Source: Byssochlamys sp. IMV 00236 (taxonomy: Eukaryota > Ascomycota > Eurotiomycetes > Eurotiales > Thermoascaceae). Taken from it: a stretch of 64,000 nucleotides of DNA. Below the pieces are notes generated by a model, which was given only the letters and a program-made list of their open reading frames with translations, was not told where the DNA came from and searched no databases. The stretch covers positions 124,001 through 188,000 of the forward strand of contig MSJH02000775.1 of the NCBI GenBank assembly GCA_001931875.2, written 5' to 3'. The translations under genes were made by a program, and so were the position numbers. Shown here one piece after another: positions 33,971-45,154 of this stretch; position 1 is the stretch's first letter, and every line of letters begins with the position of its first letter.

Positions 33971-36222
33971 AATCGAAAGCTACCTAATAGTGATAATAGA
34001 TCTATCAGAATTGCTCGAGTCCTAAAGTAATATGTACATACTGCTTCAGGTCTAGCTTCCAAAGCAGGTACTGCAGTAAGCTTAAATGTACTACTAGGAG
34101 ATTGTCATAATAATACTCCCTTGCACTATCCGCCCAGCTTGTTTCCCCAGAAGCAAATCAGCTAATTACCCAATGAGTAAAAGCAGGCGAGCAAGCCCTT
34201 GAAGCGGTAGCTGCGACCTCACGTGACATGACACCACAGTCTGGCGGAGTTCGGTCTGCTCTCTGACAAGAGTACAAGAGTCTAATTCAGAAGATAATTA
34301 TTCCTCGGTCCAGCGACCAGGTCGAAAGCAGGATGACAGGGCAACAAATGGGGGGTTGCGTGTGTGCCGCAAGAGTGATGCTCGCAGGAACTGCCCCAGA
34401 TAGCAGGCAGTACCATAGTTACTGAGTCCCCGACTGCTCTGGGGCAGAGTTGATTGCGCTCAGGCAGAGCATCCTGCGCCAGTTTTGTTGTGAGAACGGC
34501 AGAAACCCACTGGGACCCAGAACTAAGCAACAAAGTGGACAGTGGACAGTTTGGGAATCCCGCTGCCAGTTACCGATGACGTTCAGCTTTCTGGAGTCAG
34601 CCATCATCAGTAGTGTATGATAATTAATATTATTAAGCTTGCCTATCTGCTTCTGAATGGCTAGGAATGTTGTGGCATAATTATTTTTATTATCATCTTC
34701 GTATCATACAAAGTTGGATCGGCGTGGGGATTCCAGAACGGATCTGCACACCTGAAGACCTTGCTTTTACAGCCACAGGCTGCAGGCATCGATACGGAGA
34801 CTAGGCCAACAACCCGCGCGGTCAGATGTTCGACGCCTGTGATACCGACTCCCAACAATGTGGCCGTGAAGCTGGAATGCCTTTGATTTCAACACCTTCT
34901 CCAGCAATGGATTTTGATAACAAATTTCGAGGGATTCTCGTGGCTTGCATTCTTCTGGGACCACAACTGAAGAGACGCCGGCAGTAAGAGGAGGGAACCA
35001 CACACGGCCATGGTTAATTACCGCAAGGATCACTACTCTAGGAGCTGGTGATCGGACTTCTGACCTTACTACCTAACTATGAATTGTGTGCAGAGCGCTC
35101 TTAGCAGTCGTAGAGTGGTTATTTATCTCCTCCGTAGCAGCGTCCGGATACAGCAAGTGTCGGCAGGGATACCGGAGCTGCAAACATCACCGATGGTACA
35201 CCACTCCCTAGTAAGAAAAAAAAAAGCACGCCAGTAACGACATTATTGCGCGGAATCTAGGCCAGCCGGGGAGAAAAGTCGAAAAATGGCCGCAAGGAGG
35301 GTTGACAGCATCACGCTATAGGGTCATAGCATCAATACAGGCTCAGCTAGACTGCTACTTAGAGGGGTGAATGCGGTCCACCGCGACCGAGCATTGCCTT
35401 TGTCGAGCATATGTAGCCGGAGCAGAGTCGCGAAGAGGATGATGCATGGAACATTTTCCGCCGTGAGATCCATCAATGACCATGGAAAGGCTGAGCACGG
35501 AAGACCTTCGCGACGCAGCAGCAGCAGTGGTATGTTTCTTGGCCCCTGGCCGTAGAGTAGTAGAGTAATACTGCATTTCTGCGGGCGCGCTATTATGATT
35601 ATTATTATGACTGCGTATTAATCTCGCCGTTGCCGGCAGCAGAGCTTCTCTCGGCTGCTGGCCATACCAGAGACAGCCGCCTGCTTGGCGAGTGGTTCTG
35701 CTGGGGAAGCGAGATCGGTATCGGCTGCGTATGGTACCATACCGTACGCTCCAGCTGATTATTGCCGTCTGCTGTGGTGCTCTGCCTTTGTCTGCCCGCC
35801 GTCCGACCCGTGCTGCACCCACCGCCGCACAGAGACACGCACCACACAGAGCAGACGGTCTGCCCTCACCCACACCTCAGCGCAGCCCAGAGTCGAGCAG
35901 CTGGCAGCAGCAACGCCGCCGGCTGACAAGACGTGACGGGTACGGTACGAAACCAGCGGGCGCTGGCCAGTGACACGAGCGTATCGCTCCAGTGTCTGCT
36001 GCCCTTGCCTGCTGCTGCTCTCCCCCTCCCCCAGTGCTGACGCTGGCCTGCTCGCTGGTCTCCGTCTCGTCTCTCTGCTCCAGGTCCAGGCCAGCGCCCG
36101 CCCTCTCGCTCTTCTACTACTACCCGCGTACTCTCCCTCCTCTCCTCACTCAAACCTCTCTCACCCAATTCTCCCCCCATACAACTTCGCCCATACAAAA
36201 TAAGTACTACCAATCCGTACAG
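33971..36222. other. Gene-free region upstream of NHP6
   Basis: About 2.25 kb without a supported gene. It holds a TCACGTGAC site at 34219-34227 and a 10-bp perfect inverted repeat (CTGCCCCAGA at 34391-34400, its complement at 34438-34447). From about 35700 to 36220 it becomes C/CT-rich on the plus strand. That part is probably the NHP6 promoter and 5' leader, typical of strongly expressed fungal genes. Confidence 0.5.
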
Positions 36223-36758
36223 GTGAGCTCCCTCATATACATGCCGCACCGTGCACCTCAACATCCTGACCACAACGCCACTTTGCTTTCCCTCAAATCC
36301 TTTTCCTGTCATTCTCCTGCGTCGATTTTTGTCGTCATTGCCTCTTAATTTCTTCATGTTGGCGCGACCTCGCTGTCGTGCATCTGCCAGCAGCCATGTT
36401 ATAGTTCCATGGGCTGTGGACTGACCTGATTCCCTTATTTCTGCAACCCCCCAGGCCAATTTGCCTCGTTTTCACCATCTTTTGCTGTGTTCTTGCATCC
36501 CATCTAGAGGTGCGTTTTTCTTCGTGTTCTTTGCGCCGCGTGCCTTTGATTGCGCCCCCAAGCCCGATCGCATCGTTGTTTGGGCGCGCGCGCGCGCGCA
36601 ACGCAACCTCCACCCTCAGCTTCCCTTCTGCCACTGGAACCCCCTCCATTGCTTTTTTGTTTTCTCTTCCATGACACTGTCTTTTTTGATCGCTGCTGGG
36701 TGACCTGATCATCTCGCGCGCCATTGGCCGTCGCGTGCACGAACCTGATTTCTAACAG
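36223..36758 (+). other. Inferred 536-bp 5'-UTR intron of NHP6
   Basis: A strong donor CAG|GTGAGC at 36223 and a strong branch/acceptor TTTCTAACAG ending at 36758 flank 536 bp just upstream of the NHP6 ATG (36784). Long 5'-UTR introns are known in highly expressed fungal housekeeping genes. Inside is an alternating (GC)n run at about 36584-36599. No transcript evidence was available. Confidence 0.55.
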
Positions 36759-36783
36759 CTGCATCAGCAACCGCACCGCCAAC

Positions 36784-37257
36784 ATGCCTAAGGAAAAGAC
36801 TACTACCCGCAAGACCAAGGCCCGCGGTGTCGAGAAGAAGAAGAAGGGTAAGATTGGCTTCCTCAGCGACTCTCCAGCCGTGCGCTAACCGCTGTTTCAG
36901 ACCCCAATGCGCCCAAGCGTGGTCTCTCTGCCTACATGTTCTTCGCCAACGAGCAGCGTGAGAGCGTCCGAGAGCAGAACCCTGGTATCTCCTTTGGTAC
37001 GTCCTCTTCCCGTCGCCAATCTCGCGATCCCACTAACTGTCAAACACAGGCCAGGTCGGCAAGGTTCTCGGTGAGCGCTGGAAGGCCCTGAGCGACGAAG
37101 ACCGCCGCCCCTACGAAGAGAAGGCCCAGGCCGACAAGAAGCGATACGAAGACGAGAAGGCCAGCTACAACGTAGGTTTTGCATGATATCGGTTCCACAT
37201 GGCATGACATACTAATTCTGGCAGCAGGCTGCGGAAGAAGATGAGGAATCCGCCTAG
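36784..37257 (+). CDS. nhp6: Non-histone chromatin protein NHP6, single HMG box
   Basis: Four exons: 36784-36847, 36901-36996, 37050-37171 and 37225-37257, in phase, giving 104 aa. The introns are 53 bp each, the last two with GTACGT and GTAGGT donors. A basic N-terminal arm ([12 protein letters not shown]) leads into one HMG box: [33 protein letters not shown] and [18 protein letters not shown] short acidic tail ends DEESA. NHP6 bends DNA without sequence preference and assists FACT and transcription. The last acceptor is GCAGCAG, so exon 4 may begin with or without one Gln. Size and layout match yeast Nhp6A/B. Confidence 0.93.
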
Positions 37258-39718
37258 AGGTGGTGTGCTGTCTGGCGATTTCGGCATTTTTCTTTTTATG
37301 TCCCGCTAATTCTCTGAGCTGTATTCCTGTTTTCTAATGGCTTCTGGTATGGGATGACGGTGGTCTAACTATTTATGTTGTTTCTTTATTCCTCGTTCAT
37401 GAAGGGTTATCGGGATTTTTTCTCTCTACGGATGGCGGCTTTTACGACCTCACCTCGAAACTCGGGGCTGGCGCTGTCGCGCGGGGTAACCAGATTCGAG
37501 CTGGGAGAAGGTGCCAGGAGCTGCCTCGTGCTTTGAACAAGCCGGAACTATTGTACACTAGCTCCCTCAATTCACAATTGTTGCCCTTTTCCATGGGTTT
37601 TCTTTTTGTTGTTTGGTTTTTTTGCTGGGAGGGCGTCTTGATGCGTTCCTGACTGGATGGTGTTGGCCCAAGCTCCCTCGTGCGGGCGGGGCTGTCGCGC
37701 TTTGTTTACCTTTCTGACGCGTCGGACCGCGCTTTTCTCCGGCGCTTTTTTTCTTGTCCCCCCGCTTCCCTGTTAGCAGCCTTAGGCATCAGAATTTGAC
37801 AGCAAAGAGACAAAGTCCAGGCTCTCGATTTTACTGCCTTGGGTGTCGACATGGCATCCAGAGCTCAGTCCAGGCTTCAACAGGCTTCCTTCTGCTGTCT
37901 TTTGAGGAGCTGGGCCAAACTGGACCCGTAGGCTGGCTGAGTGTGAAATGCTGAAACCGTACATATCTAGATAAAATAATAAGATGGACACCAACCAGGG
38001 TTACTTAGCCAACTCTCAAAATATAGCAGGGAGATGAAAGAGACCGGCATCATTGAAATAGGACATAACCATCACCCCCTTCGATCCTTGTACAGTATGT
38101 AGATAGTTACGTTCCCTCTCCTGCCTAATGAGCACGATCTCCTTAGATCTCTCATAAGACAATCTTCTGATTTGCCTCTTACGTAGGTATAGAATCCATG
38201 ATCAGAATGATAAATATCCCCGAGAAATGTATAATCTTCCCCCTTTCCTATGTACTACTAAGTATACTGTATAGTTAGCTGCTCTTCGCACATGCAACAA
38301 CATACACAAAACCTATTCCACACATGTTTAATCCGCCTGACAGCCACAGGTGCGAATCTGACGTCTGTTGTGTAACAATAGCTAAATAGATGATCTGTTC
38401 ACGTGAGCATTGGTACTGCAGAATGAGGGCAGGGGTTGTTATTGATGTTGTTGTCCTTGGCATCCATCATGGCAGTGATGATGATGATGATGATAATGAT
38501 AATGATGATGAGGGCGGCGGTGTCGGGTGGAAAGAAATGATGCATTGGGATTGATGTGAAGAGGGGGGGTTTGGTTGATAGATTGATGGAGGGTAATGGA
38601 TAAGTTGGAGGATTGGATGATCTGTGGTTTTCGGATGTTTTTGGAGAGTAAGACTGTTGGCCCCTTGATAATTCTGGTTATGGTTTTCTTTCCTTTTTCT
38701 TTTCTTTTTTTATTTTGTTTTATCCCCTATGAGAAGAAAGAGTATATATCATTGGCAAATCATTCCAGGAAGGAGTCTTTCGTAGATCTATATAGAACTC
38801 CCGGGTCATCCGCCCACAAGATTCTCCTTGCCATGACCATCAACCCTACTGAATGTCCACGTCGCAGGCAGCTGCCATTTTGCCAATGATACCCCGCGCT
38901 AGACACACAGCTAAGGAATACGCACACGAGCAGCCAGTTCCCCCGGTAATTCATGGCTTGTCGCACTGGCTTATCTCAACTACCACACCTAACGTCAACA
39001 CCAAAGTATGGCAGCGATTGCATTAAACTGGCCTTATCTGTTTGCCGGGAGCAGAAGAAAGCCAAATCCGATAGATATAATCTCCCAAGGCGGCTCAATG
39101 GGCGACCTGGGGTTAGGTTTTGGGGGCCATTTGTCCAGGGCAGGACAATTCAAGCTGTGCCGCGGGGAAGCGCTGAGTGGACGATCGGGGTCAAGTCAAT
39201 ATAATAGGCAGACTGCTGGGCTGGTCAAGGTGCGCGGGCAGTGGAAAAGAGTCACCAATGCATGCGCATCTGGCAACGAGATGCTTGCTCATTGGTGTCG
39301 CTCATGGAGGAGAGGTTGACCACGTCAACACCCGACTGCGGCGTCATGATCCCACTTCCGAGCGTTGTCAGACCCCCTCGGAAAAGAGCCTCAAGTTAAT
39401 AAACGCCGCCAAAGTTTGCGCTGTTCGTCTCGATGCTTCAGAAAGTGGGTTGTGGGTGTGTTCTCGGCGCGGTTGCGGCCAAGACAGTCATTCTATTCTG
39501 CCTTCATCTGCGGCCTTCCTGGCGCTGATTTTCTTTGCCTTTCTAGGTATCTTCTCCTTCGGCCGCCTGTGCTGCGGCGGATGCCCCTCCTTTGTTTATC
39601 ATCTTCCGTTCGCATGTAAAAAGGGGGAAAAAAAAGGAAGAGAAATTGTCGTGGGCCTGCTCTTGTTTGTCCATACTGTTCTTGTACAACTGATGGCCTG
39701 ACAGCCGCCGTCGCAAGC
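37258..39718. other. Long intergenic region, no gene supported
   Basis: About 2.5 kb. It contains a (GAT)n/(AAT) microsatellite at about 38474-38510, T-rich tracts near 38690-38720 and a 175-codon frame at 39177-39701. That frame runs into the leader of the next gene and has no protein-like features. I see no RNA gene. Confidence 0.45.
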
Positions 39719-41737
39719 ATGGCCTTGCGCACATCTGCTACCAACGCAGAGGACGTTGCGGCCGGTTTTATGCGATTCCGAGAACCCCTACCTGAACACG
39801 CGACAGAGATTACTGGGTTGATCGCAGATCTCTATGGAATCAGCACCTCTCTAAATGCTCTGGAAGAACTCACCAGGTCTGGTGATTTCCGCTATCGCCG
39901 CAACGTGCCCCTGGTTCGGCCCGATCTCGAACTGGTCCGCGCGAGTTTGAAGTATACCCTGGAAGATATTGTCGATTTCTTCGGGAACATCGACCCCAGA
40001 AGCCCTGCGACTAGGGAAATCTACAAACGAACGTGGTTTGAATTATCCACATTCTTTCGTCGCGAGATCAATTATTCGCTGGCGACCCGTCTGCGGAAGT
40101 ATAAGTTGTTTCTGAGGGAGTTGGAGGATTTCACAGCAGAGTATGCTTGATTCCGCTTAGCTAGGTAAAGGTTAGAATCATTGCTGACAGTCTTCTGTGA
40201 ATAGTCACTTTCCCGACAAGGGGTTCATGTCTGATCTCCGTGACGGGATCAAAGCTCTGCTGGAAGTCCAGGACAATCGATTGGCTCTGAGAATTGGCGG
40301 GCTAGAGATAGGAGGCCCAGCATCCTCCGATAGTCACAGTACAGGCCCAAGTAGCCCCATGAGTGAGCGGTTTCCGAGGATGCGTCGTTCGTACGAGCGC
40401 CATCGTCCACCAACATTGCCTCCACAGTCCCCTCAACCTCCTTTATCTCCGTCGACCGTGACCTTCTCGGACATGCCGCCATCCCTCTCAGAGGGGTCGA
40501 CTTCTCCAACAACTATCTCCACCGCTCCATCCATGCTGTCAAACCCCGTTAATGAACACTGGGCAAAGGGGGTATTCGCAAGAGATATCCCAAGGACCCG
40601 TATCCCGTTTGTAGGCGACAAGTGAGTGGTTTTTTTCTGATCCACTTTCCGTGAAAGTATCAAAGGACTGACCATGCGTAGTTCCGAATGTGTTGGAGAC
40701 CCTCATCCGCGTCTCAGACGCTTCCTTATCGAGAATGAATTTGAGGAACTCTTGCAGCTGTAAGCAGCCGTCTTGCCTTTAGTGTCATAGATCTGACGGT
40801 TGCCAGGCCCTTCAATGACGGCGCGGGTTTCTGCGTCTACTTCTACGTTCGTCAGGAAGACCGTCGAGCGCGTATCGTGTGCGAAGTACCTCATGCGACA
40901 CGGTCAAACGAGTATTTCTGCTACCCGCTCAACCTGCTTGAGATTTGCCGGGAAGGTTCGTGCCTTCAGATCTGTCGGAGGCGCCGTGCTGGTACAGAAC
41001 TGCATCTCTGGGCAAACCTCAAATTCAACACAATTGAAAGTAAGTAGAAACAGCTGAAGATTTGCCGTGGCTGTAGTGGAGCTAACCGTGGTATCCAGAG
41101 ATGGTCCTCTTCTTCTGCACCTTCCTGGCCCTTCGTTCTCAGGATATGGGCAAGCCAGTATCTCATATCCTAGATTGCGAACTAGACGGCGAAGAAGAAA
41201 TTTTCGGAGGGTAAGCTCCACTCACCGTCCGATTTTCTAAACCAGGACCATGTGCTGACCATATGTAGACAAATAGTAGAGAATAATACGTTGCATGCAC
41301 TGCGCATATACCAAGACACCACATCTAAGGCGGTACGGTTGCAAGCGTCCATCCATAGGGGCGATATGAAACGGTAAGAACTCTGTATGACTCTGTATTC
41401 TAGAGGATACTAACATTCACAGGGCTCCTCTTTGGACTGCATTTATCACGGATAATGTCCAGTCGTCCGGATGGTTACGACGTATGGACTCCAAATCATT
41501 GTACCTGCGTCACTTGCGCCGGACGGTCTTCTTCCCTCCCGAGTTTACACTCCCGCAGGGTCGCAAGCCCGAATACATTCTGCGTTTCGCAAGCAAATCT
41601 GGTAAGTGTGGGCAATGTTATCTCCCGCTTGAGAATCTATACGACCTGATCCGAAGGGAAATCATCGCTAACTGGACCTACGTACAGACACCGACGATTT
41701 CATCGAGGCTGTCGAGGAGCTCGCAATTGACGTGTAA
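39719..41737 (+). CDS. Unrecognised 8-exon protein with possible C-terminal PH-like domain
   Basis: Eight exons in phase: 39719-40140, 40205-40621, 40682-40759, 40807-41039, 41099-41210, 41269-41373, 41423-41601 and 41688-41737, about 531 aa. It is the most intron-rich gene in the window; all introns are 47-86 bp with good donors. Residues 1-140 are helical (GLIADLYGISTSLNALEEL, YTLEDIVDFFGNID, FFRREINYSLATRLRKYK). A Ser/Pro-rich linker follows (about 175-300). The C-terminal part is beta-rich with GAGFCVYFYVRQEDRRARI, a Cys-rich basic patch (REGSCLQICRRRRAG), and ends LRFASKSDTDDFIEAVEEL. Such an ending resembles the last strand and helix of PH domains. The resemblance is weak and no function is assigned. 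Confidence 0.78.
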
Positions 41738-42528
41738 GCCATAACCTACCGGTTTAAAAGTTCGTGCAAACGCACGAGTTACGACGACTATCATTCCTGC
41801 CCTGTTGACGATAATGACGTTCCGAACTTTCTGGATTGCATATTATGAATTCTTACGACTGTTACGACTTGACGTTTGCATGATTCTGACGGCTTTCTAT
41901 CACCCATACTGTTCGGATATTATCGGTATTATTCTCTAATCTCCTGATGACGAATCGAAAATGGATAATACCCCCGATGGCTGAAGGGAAGGTTCCCCTA
42001 CTCAAGGAAGGAAAGATGTTTATTGTTAGACTATTGTTATCATTATATTACCCCATACTCATGAGTCATGCCACCATTCACCTACCCTTCAATGTTTTCG
42101 TTGGTGTCGTTGTTGTTACTACATGATGTTGGCCTGATTGCTTGGCTCGCTTCGCGGCGATTACCTTCCCCTTCTCAATTAATACCGGTTGATTCGCACA
42201 TTTGACTTCATATTTTATAAAATACCATGATGCCCGTAATTGTAACTTTGTGCTGAAGATCTTTCGATGGTCCTATATCTTCAATATCGTGTTGGATATC
42301 ATAGTAAAATGAGAATAGGGATCGATGACCGTCTATGGTGGGGACCTATCTCGTGAAGTAAAGACACAGTTCCATATGATTCATGTCGAAGTTCTCATGT
42401 CTATAAAACAGAGGGGGTATCTTATAATAATAACAGAACTGCCAAATAGACAGACAATATCATGCCAGAGGAGCAAATAGGTAGATGAAATATCATGACT
42501 GCCGCCAGGAGATGGGGGCTCCTTTTCA
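41738..42528. other. Convergent intergenic region
   Basis: About 790 bp of AT-rich sequence between two 3' ends; no gene seen. Confidence 0.45.
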
Positions 42529-43674
42529 TTACGCCGACTTGATGGCACCCAGATCACCCAGGCTTTCCAGAAAGGCTTCTGCCTGCTTCTTCCCACGGAG
42601 TTCCTGGATCTTTTTCTTTCGCTCCTCTTTCAATCTGTCTCGTTCGCTCTTCCGCGCTCTCCTTTCTTCTCGCACCTTTTCAGTCTCCTTTCGTGCTCGC
42701 TCGAGCTCTTCCATTTCTTTTCGCCGTGTCTCCGCATCCCGCGAGAACGCGTAGAATCCTGTTCCTCGACTGCGTACCTCTGCGTCCGCATCATAGTGTG
42801 TCTCCGCTGGGGGTGTCGCGGACCGGTCTCGACGCGCAGCTAGATATGACATCTGAGCTGCGATAGGAGCATCTGGGTTGAATGCAGCGCTCTGGATTGC
42901 CTCGCCGTAGATGAGGTTCGATGGCCGTGCCGGACGAGATCGGTCGTGTGGTTCGCCTCGCGCCCCAGGGTCTTCTTGTTCAGCTCTCAGCCTAGCGGCT
43001 CGCGCTGCTTCTGCTCTTGTTCCGCGTCGCGACCGACCGAATTCATCTTCATATTCAACGAGAGAGCCCGTCTCGTCAGCATCTCCATCACCTTCTTCGT
43101 CCCCCGTTTGATCTTCCTCGTCCGATCGCTCTCCGCTTTCTAGCCTCTTTCGTTCCTCCTCAGCCCATTTCCGATCGAAATCCACAAGAGCATTCTTCTC
43201 CCGTCTTCTCATCCGCGCCGCGTGATCATCTGCAGTCATATCCTCTTCATCACTACTACTCGCCTCCGCCAGATGCGCACCGCTCTTTAACTCCTCATAC
43301 ACGCGAACTTTCTCCTCCATCCGCCTCTTTGACCGCTGCAGCGTCGCCGCATCCACTTGACCAATATCCTCTGCTCGCTGATGCTTCTGGCGCGTAAATG
43401 CTGATGAATCATCGTCATCTTCGAGATCAGCCGCGGCCCGTTTCTGCGCGCCTTTATTGTGGACGGAAAAGATGTCTGATTTGGAGCTCTTGGAAGAGCG
43501 CACACGGCCGGTGGACGTTTTGCTTTCGGACTTAGATGCGGAAGTACCGCCCTGGGCGATTAGAGAGGAGAGTTGCGTCGTGAAGGCGAGGGTGGATGAT
43601 GAGGTGAGGTCCTTTTTGCTGGCCGCATTGCGGGGGCGAGGGATTCCGTAGAGAGAAGAGGGATCGACTGGCAT
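42529..43674 (-). CDS. CCDC174-like protein (DUF4078)
   Basis: Single exon, 381 aa. It starts with SSLYGIPRPRNAASKKDL, then a Ser/Lys-rich part. A charged coiled-coil region (RSKRRMEEKVRVYEELKSG, DHAARMRRREKNALVDFDRK) follows. The DUF4078 hallmarks are LVEYEDEFGRSRRGTR and RSRGTGFYAFSRDAETRRKE, and the protein ends in a long E/R/K helix. Animal CCDC174 associates with spliceosome and exon-junction factors in the nucleus. A matching splicing role here is inferred by family. The gene is divergent from the HNH gene, with 290 bp between starts. Confidence 0.85.
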   Translation of the reverse strand: MPVDPSSLYGIPRPRNAASKKDLTSSSTLAFTTQLSSLIAQGGTSASKSESKTSTGRVRSSKSSKSDIFSVHNKGAQKRAAADLEDDDDSSAFTRQKHQRAEDIGQVDAATLQRSKRRMEEKVRVYEELKSGAHLAEASSSDEEDMTADDHAARMRRREKNALVDFDRKWAEEERKRLESGERSDEEDQTGDEEGDGDADETGSLVEYEDEFGRSRRGTRAEAARAARLRAEQEDPGARGEPHDRSRPARPSNLIYGEAIQSAAFNPDAPIAAQMSYLAARRDRSATPPAETHYDADAEVRSRGTGFYAFSRDAETRRKEMEELERARKETEKVREERRARKSERDRLKEERKKKIQELRGKKQAEAFLESLGDLGAIKSA

Positions 43675-43964
43675 GACGTGTTGCGTCTTTTAGATGTTGC
43701 GAAATCGTTTTAGATTTTTATCAAGTGAAAGATATCATGTGAAACTGTACTTTTCCGTGGAATGGGTGGAAGATGTAGCTTGAATTGAATAAATAATAAT
43801 TAACTATCGCCTATCGATTCACGATAGCTACCGCTGAAGTGAAGTCAAGCTTTACCGTAAACGGTGATACTAACCTCATCAGGGACATTAGTCATCTGCC
43901 TAATCCTCCCGTCATACAAATGCAGTCTCCGCAATCTAGATAGTTACCATATACTGGTATAGCC

Positions 43965-45154
43965 ATGTCGGCACAGATAGGACTATCGGGGGAGCCACCT
44001 GAATCATGGCCCGATCTTGCCCGCAGTGCAAAGGAAAAGATCAATCAGTATGAATACATCCCATTTTTAGACGATGAAAAGCTCGTTCCTTGCATGACCG
44101 CACTACTGGACCACCTACCCGAAGGAGGTAGAGAGTCGATTGCCCGCGATATCCTGGGTTGTGAGAGCAACAAGAAGAAGCTGTATGATGTCTTTCAGAA
44201 CATCCGTAGCTGCCTTCTTTTTGCTAGTGAGTGCATAGGGATTTCCGTGCACGTTTCTGAAATACCTACTGAATTGTATACAGTGAAGGCTGCCGGACAT
44301 AGTTCCATCAATGGAACTCCAATTGATGATGACAGGAAGGACAACGTTGAACCTATAATCTCAGAATTAAATGATCCGCAACACCGAGAGCGCGAATTCC
44401 ACAACAAGGTGCTCTATCGTGATAGATTTCAGTGTGTCGTGACGAAAGATATGGACTTTAATCACTGGGAGAAGGTCGGGGAACCCGCCGGAATTATGTA
44501 CTCTGAGCTGGAAGCAGCACATATAATCCCCCTTCCACTAGCCTCGTGGAAGGAATCCCCCGTAAGCATTATTCGATCCGCGTTCTCCTGATACAATACA
44601 TGACTTGACTTGACTGAAAAAAATAGACTGCCTCGTTTGACGCCAGTAACGTATGGGAGATGCTGTACCGATGTTTTCCGAAAGTGCGACAAATAGGCAT
44701 GAAATTGGACAACATTAATAACCCATGTAATGGCATTTCCTTGCGGGACAGTTTACACACCCAGTTCAGAAAATTTCACCTTGCTTTTGCTCCGACAGTA
44801 TGTCTTAACATCAACCTAGGTTTTGGTGGCATGAAGCTTATTGTGCATACTGTCTAGGCCATTCCAAACACATACAAAGTGAAAACATATTTAGCTTTCC
44901 CGACCTACCTAAGAAGAGATATCCCATATGATGGATTAATTTGCTTCACGGATTCTAGCAAGGCGCATGACGTTCCTTTGCCGGATGCAGCGTTACTCGA
45001 TTGTCATTACAGGGTTGCGGAAGTTCTCAATGCATCAGGGATGTTGGGGGAGATAGATACAAAGATCGAAGAGTGGGAAGATATGAAAGTGAACATGTGG
45101 GATGGCCATTTGGCGGAAGATGGGACAGCAGACGTTTCTGCTTATAGTCCTTGA
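43965..45154 (+). CDS. HNH-nuclease-domain protein (HNH_2 type)
   Basis: Three exons, 43965-44561, 44627-44797 and 44858-45154, all in phase 0, give 354 aa. The introns are 65 bp (GTAAGC...AAATAG) and 60 bp (GTATGT...TCTAG). The HNH_2 pattern spans exons 1 and 2: YRDRFQCVVTKDMDF, then ELEAAHIIPLP with the first His, DNINNPCNGISLRDSLHTQF with the central Asn and second His, and KFHLAF. The N-terminal 140 residues are helical and the C-terminal 100 contain CFTDSSKAHDVPLP. Fungal genomes carry many such HNH_2 proteins of unknown role, often in variable regions. The key HNH residues seem intact, so nuclease activity is possible but not shown. Confidence 0.8.

Noticed and set aside
34391..34447. 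10-bp perfect inverted repeat CTGCCCCAGA with 37-bp spacer
   Set aside because: Too short and isolated for a terminator or transposon end, and fungal genes do not use such terminators.
39177..39701. 175-codon frame before the 8-exon gene
   Set aside because: It ends just before the ATG of a well-supported gene, has mixed composition without motifs and is probably its promoter and leader.
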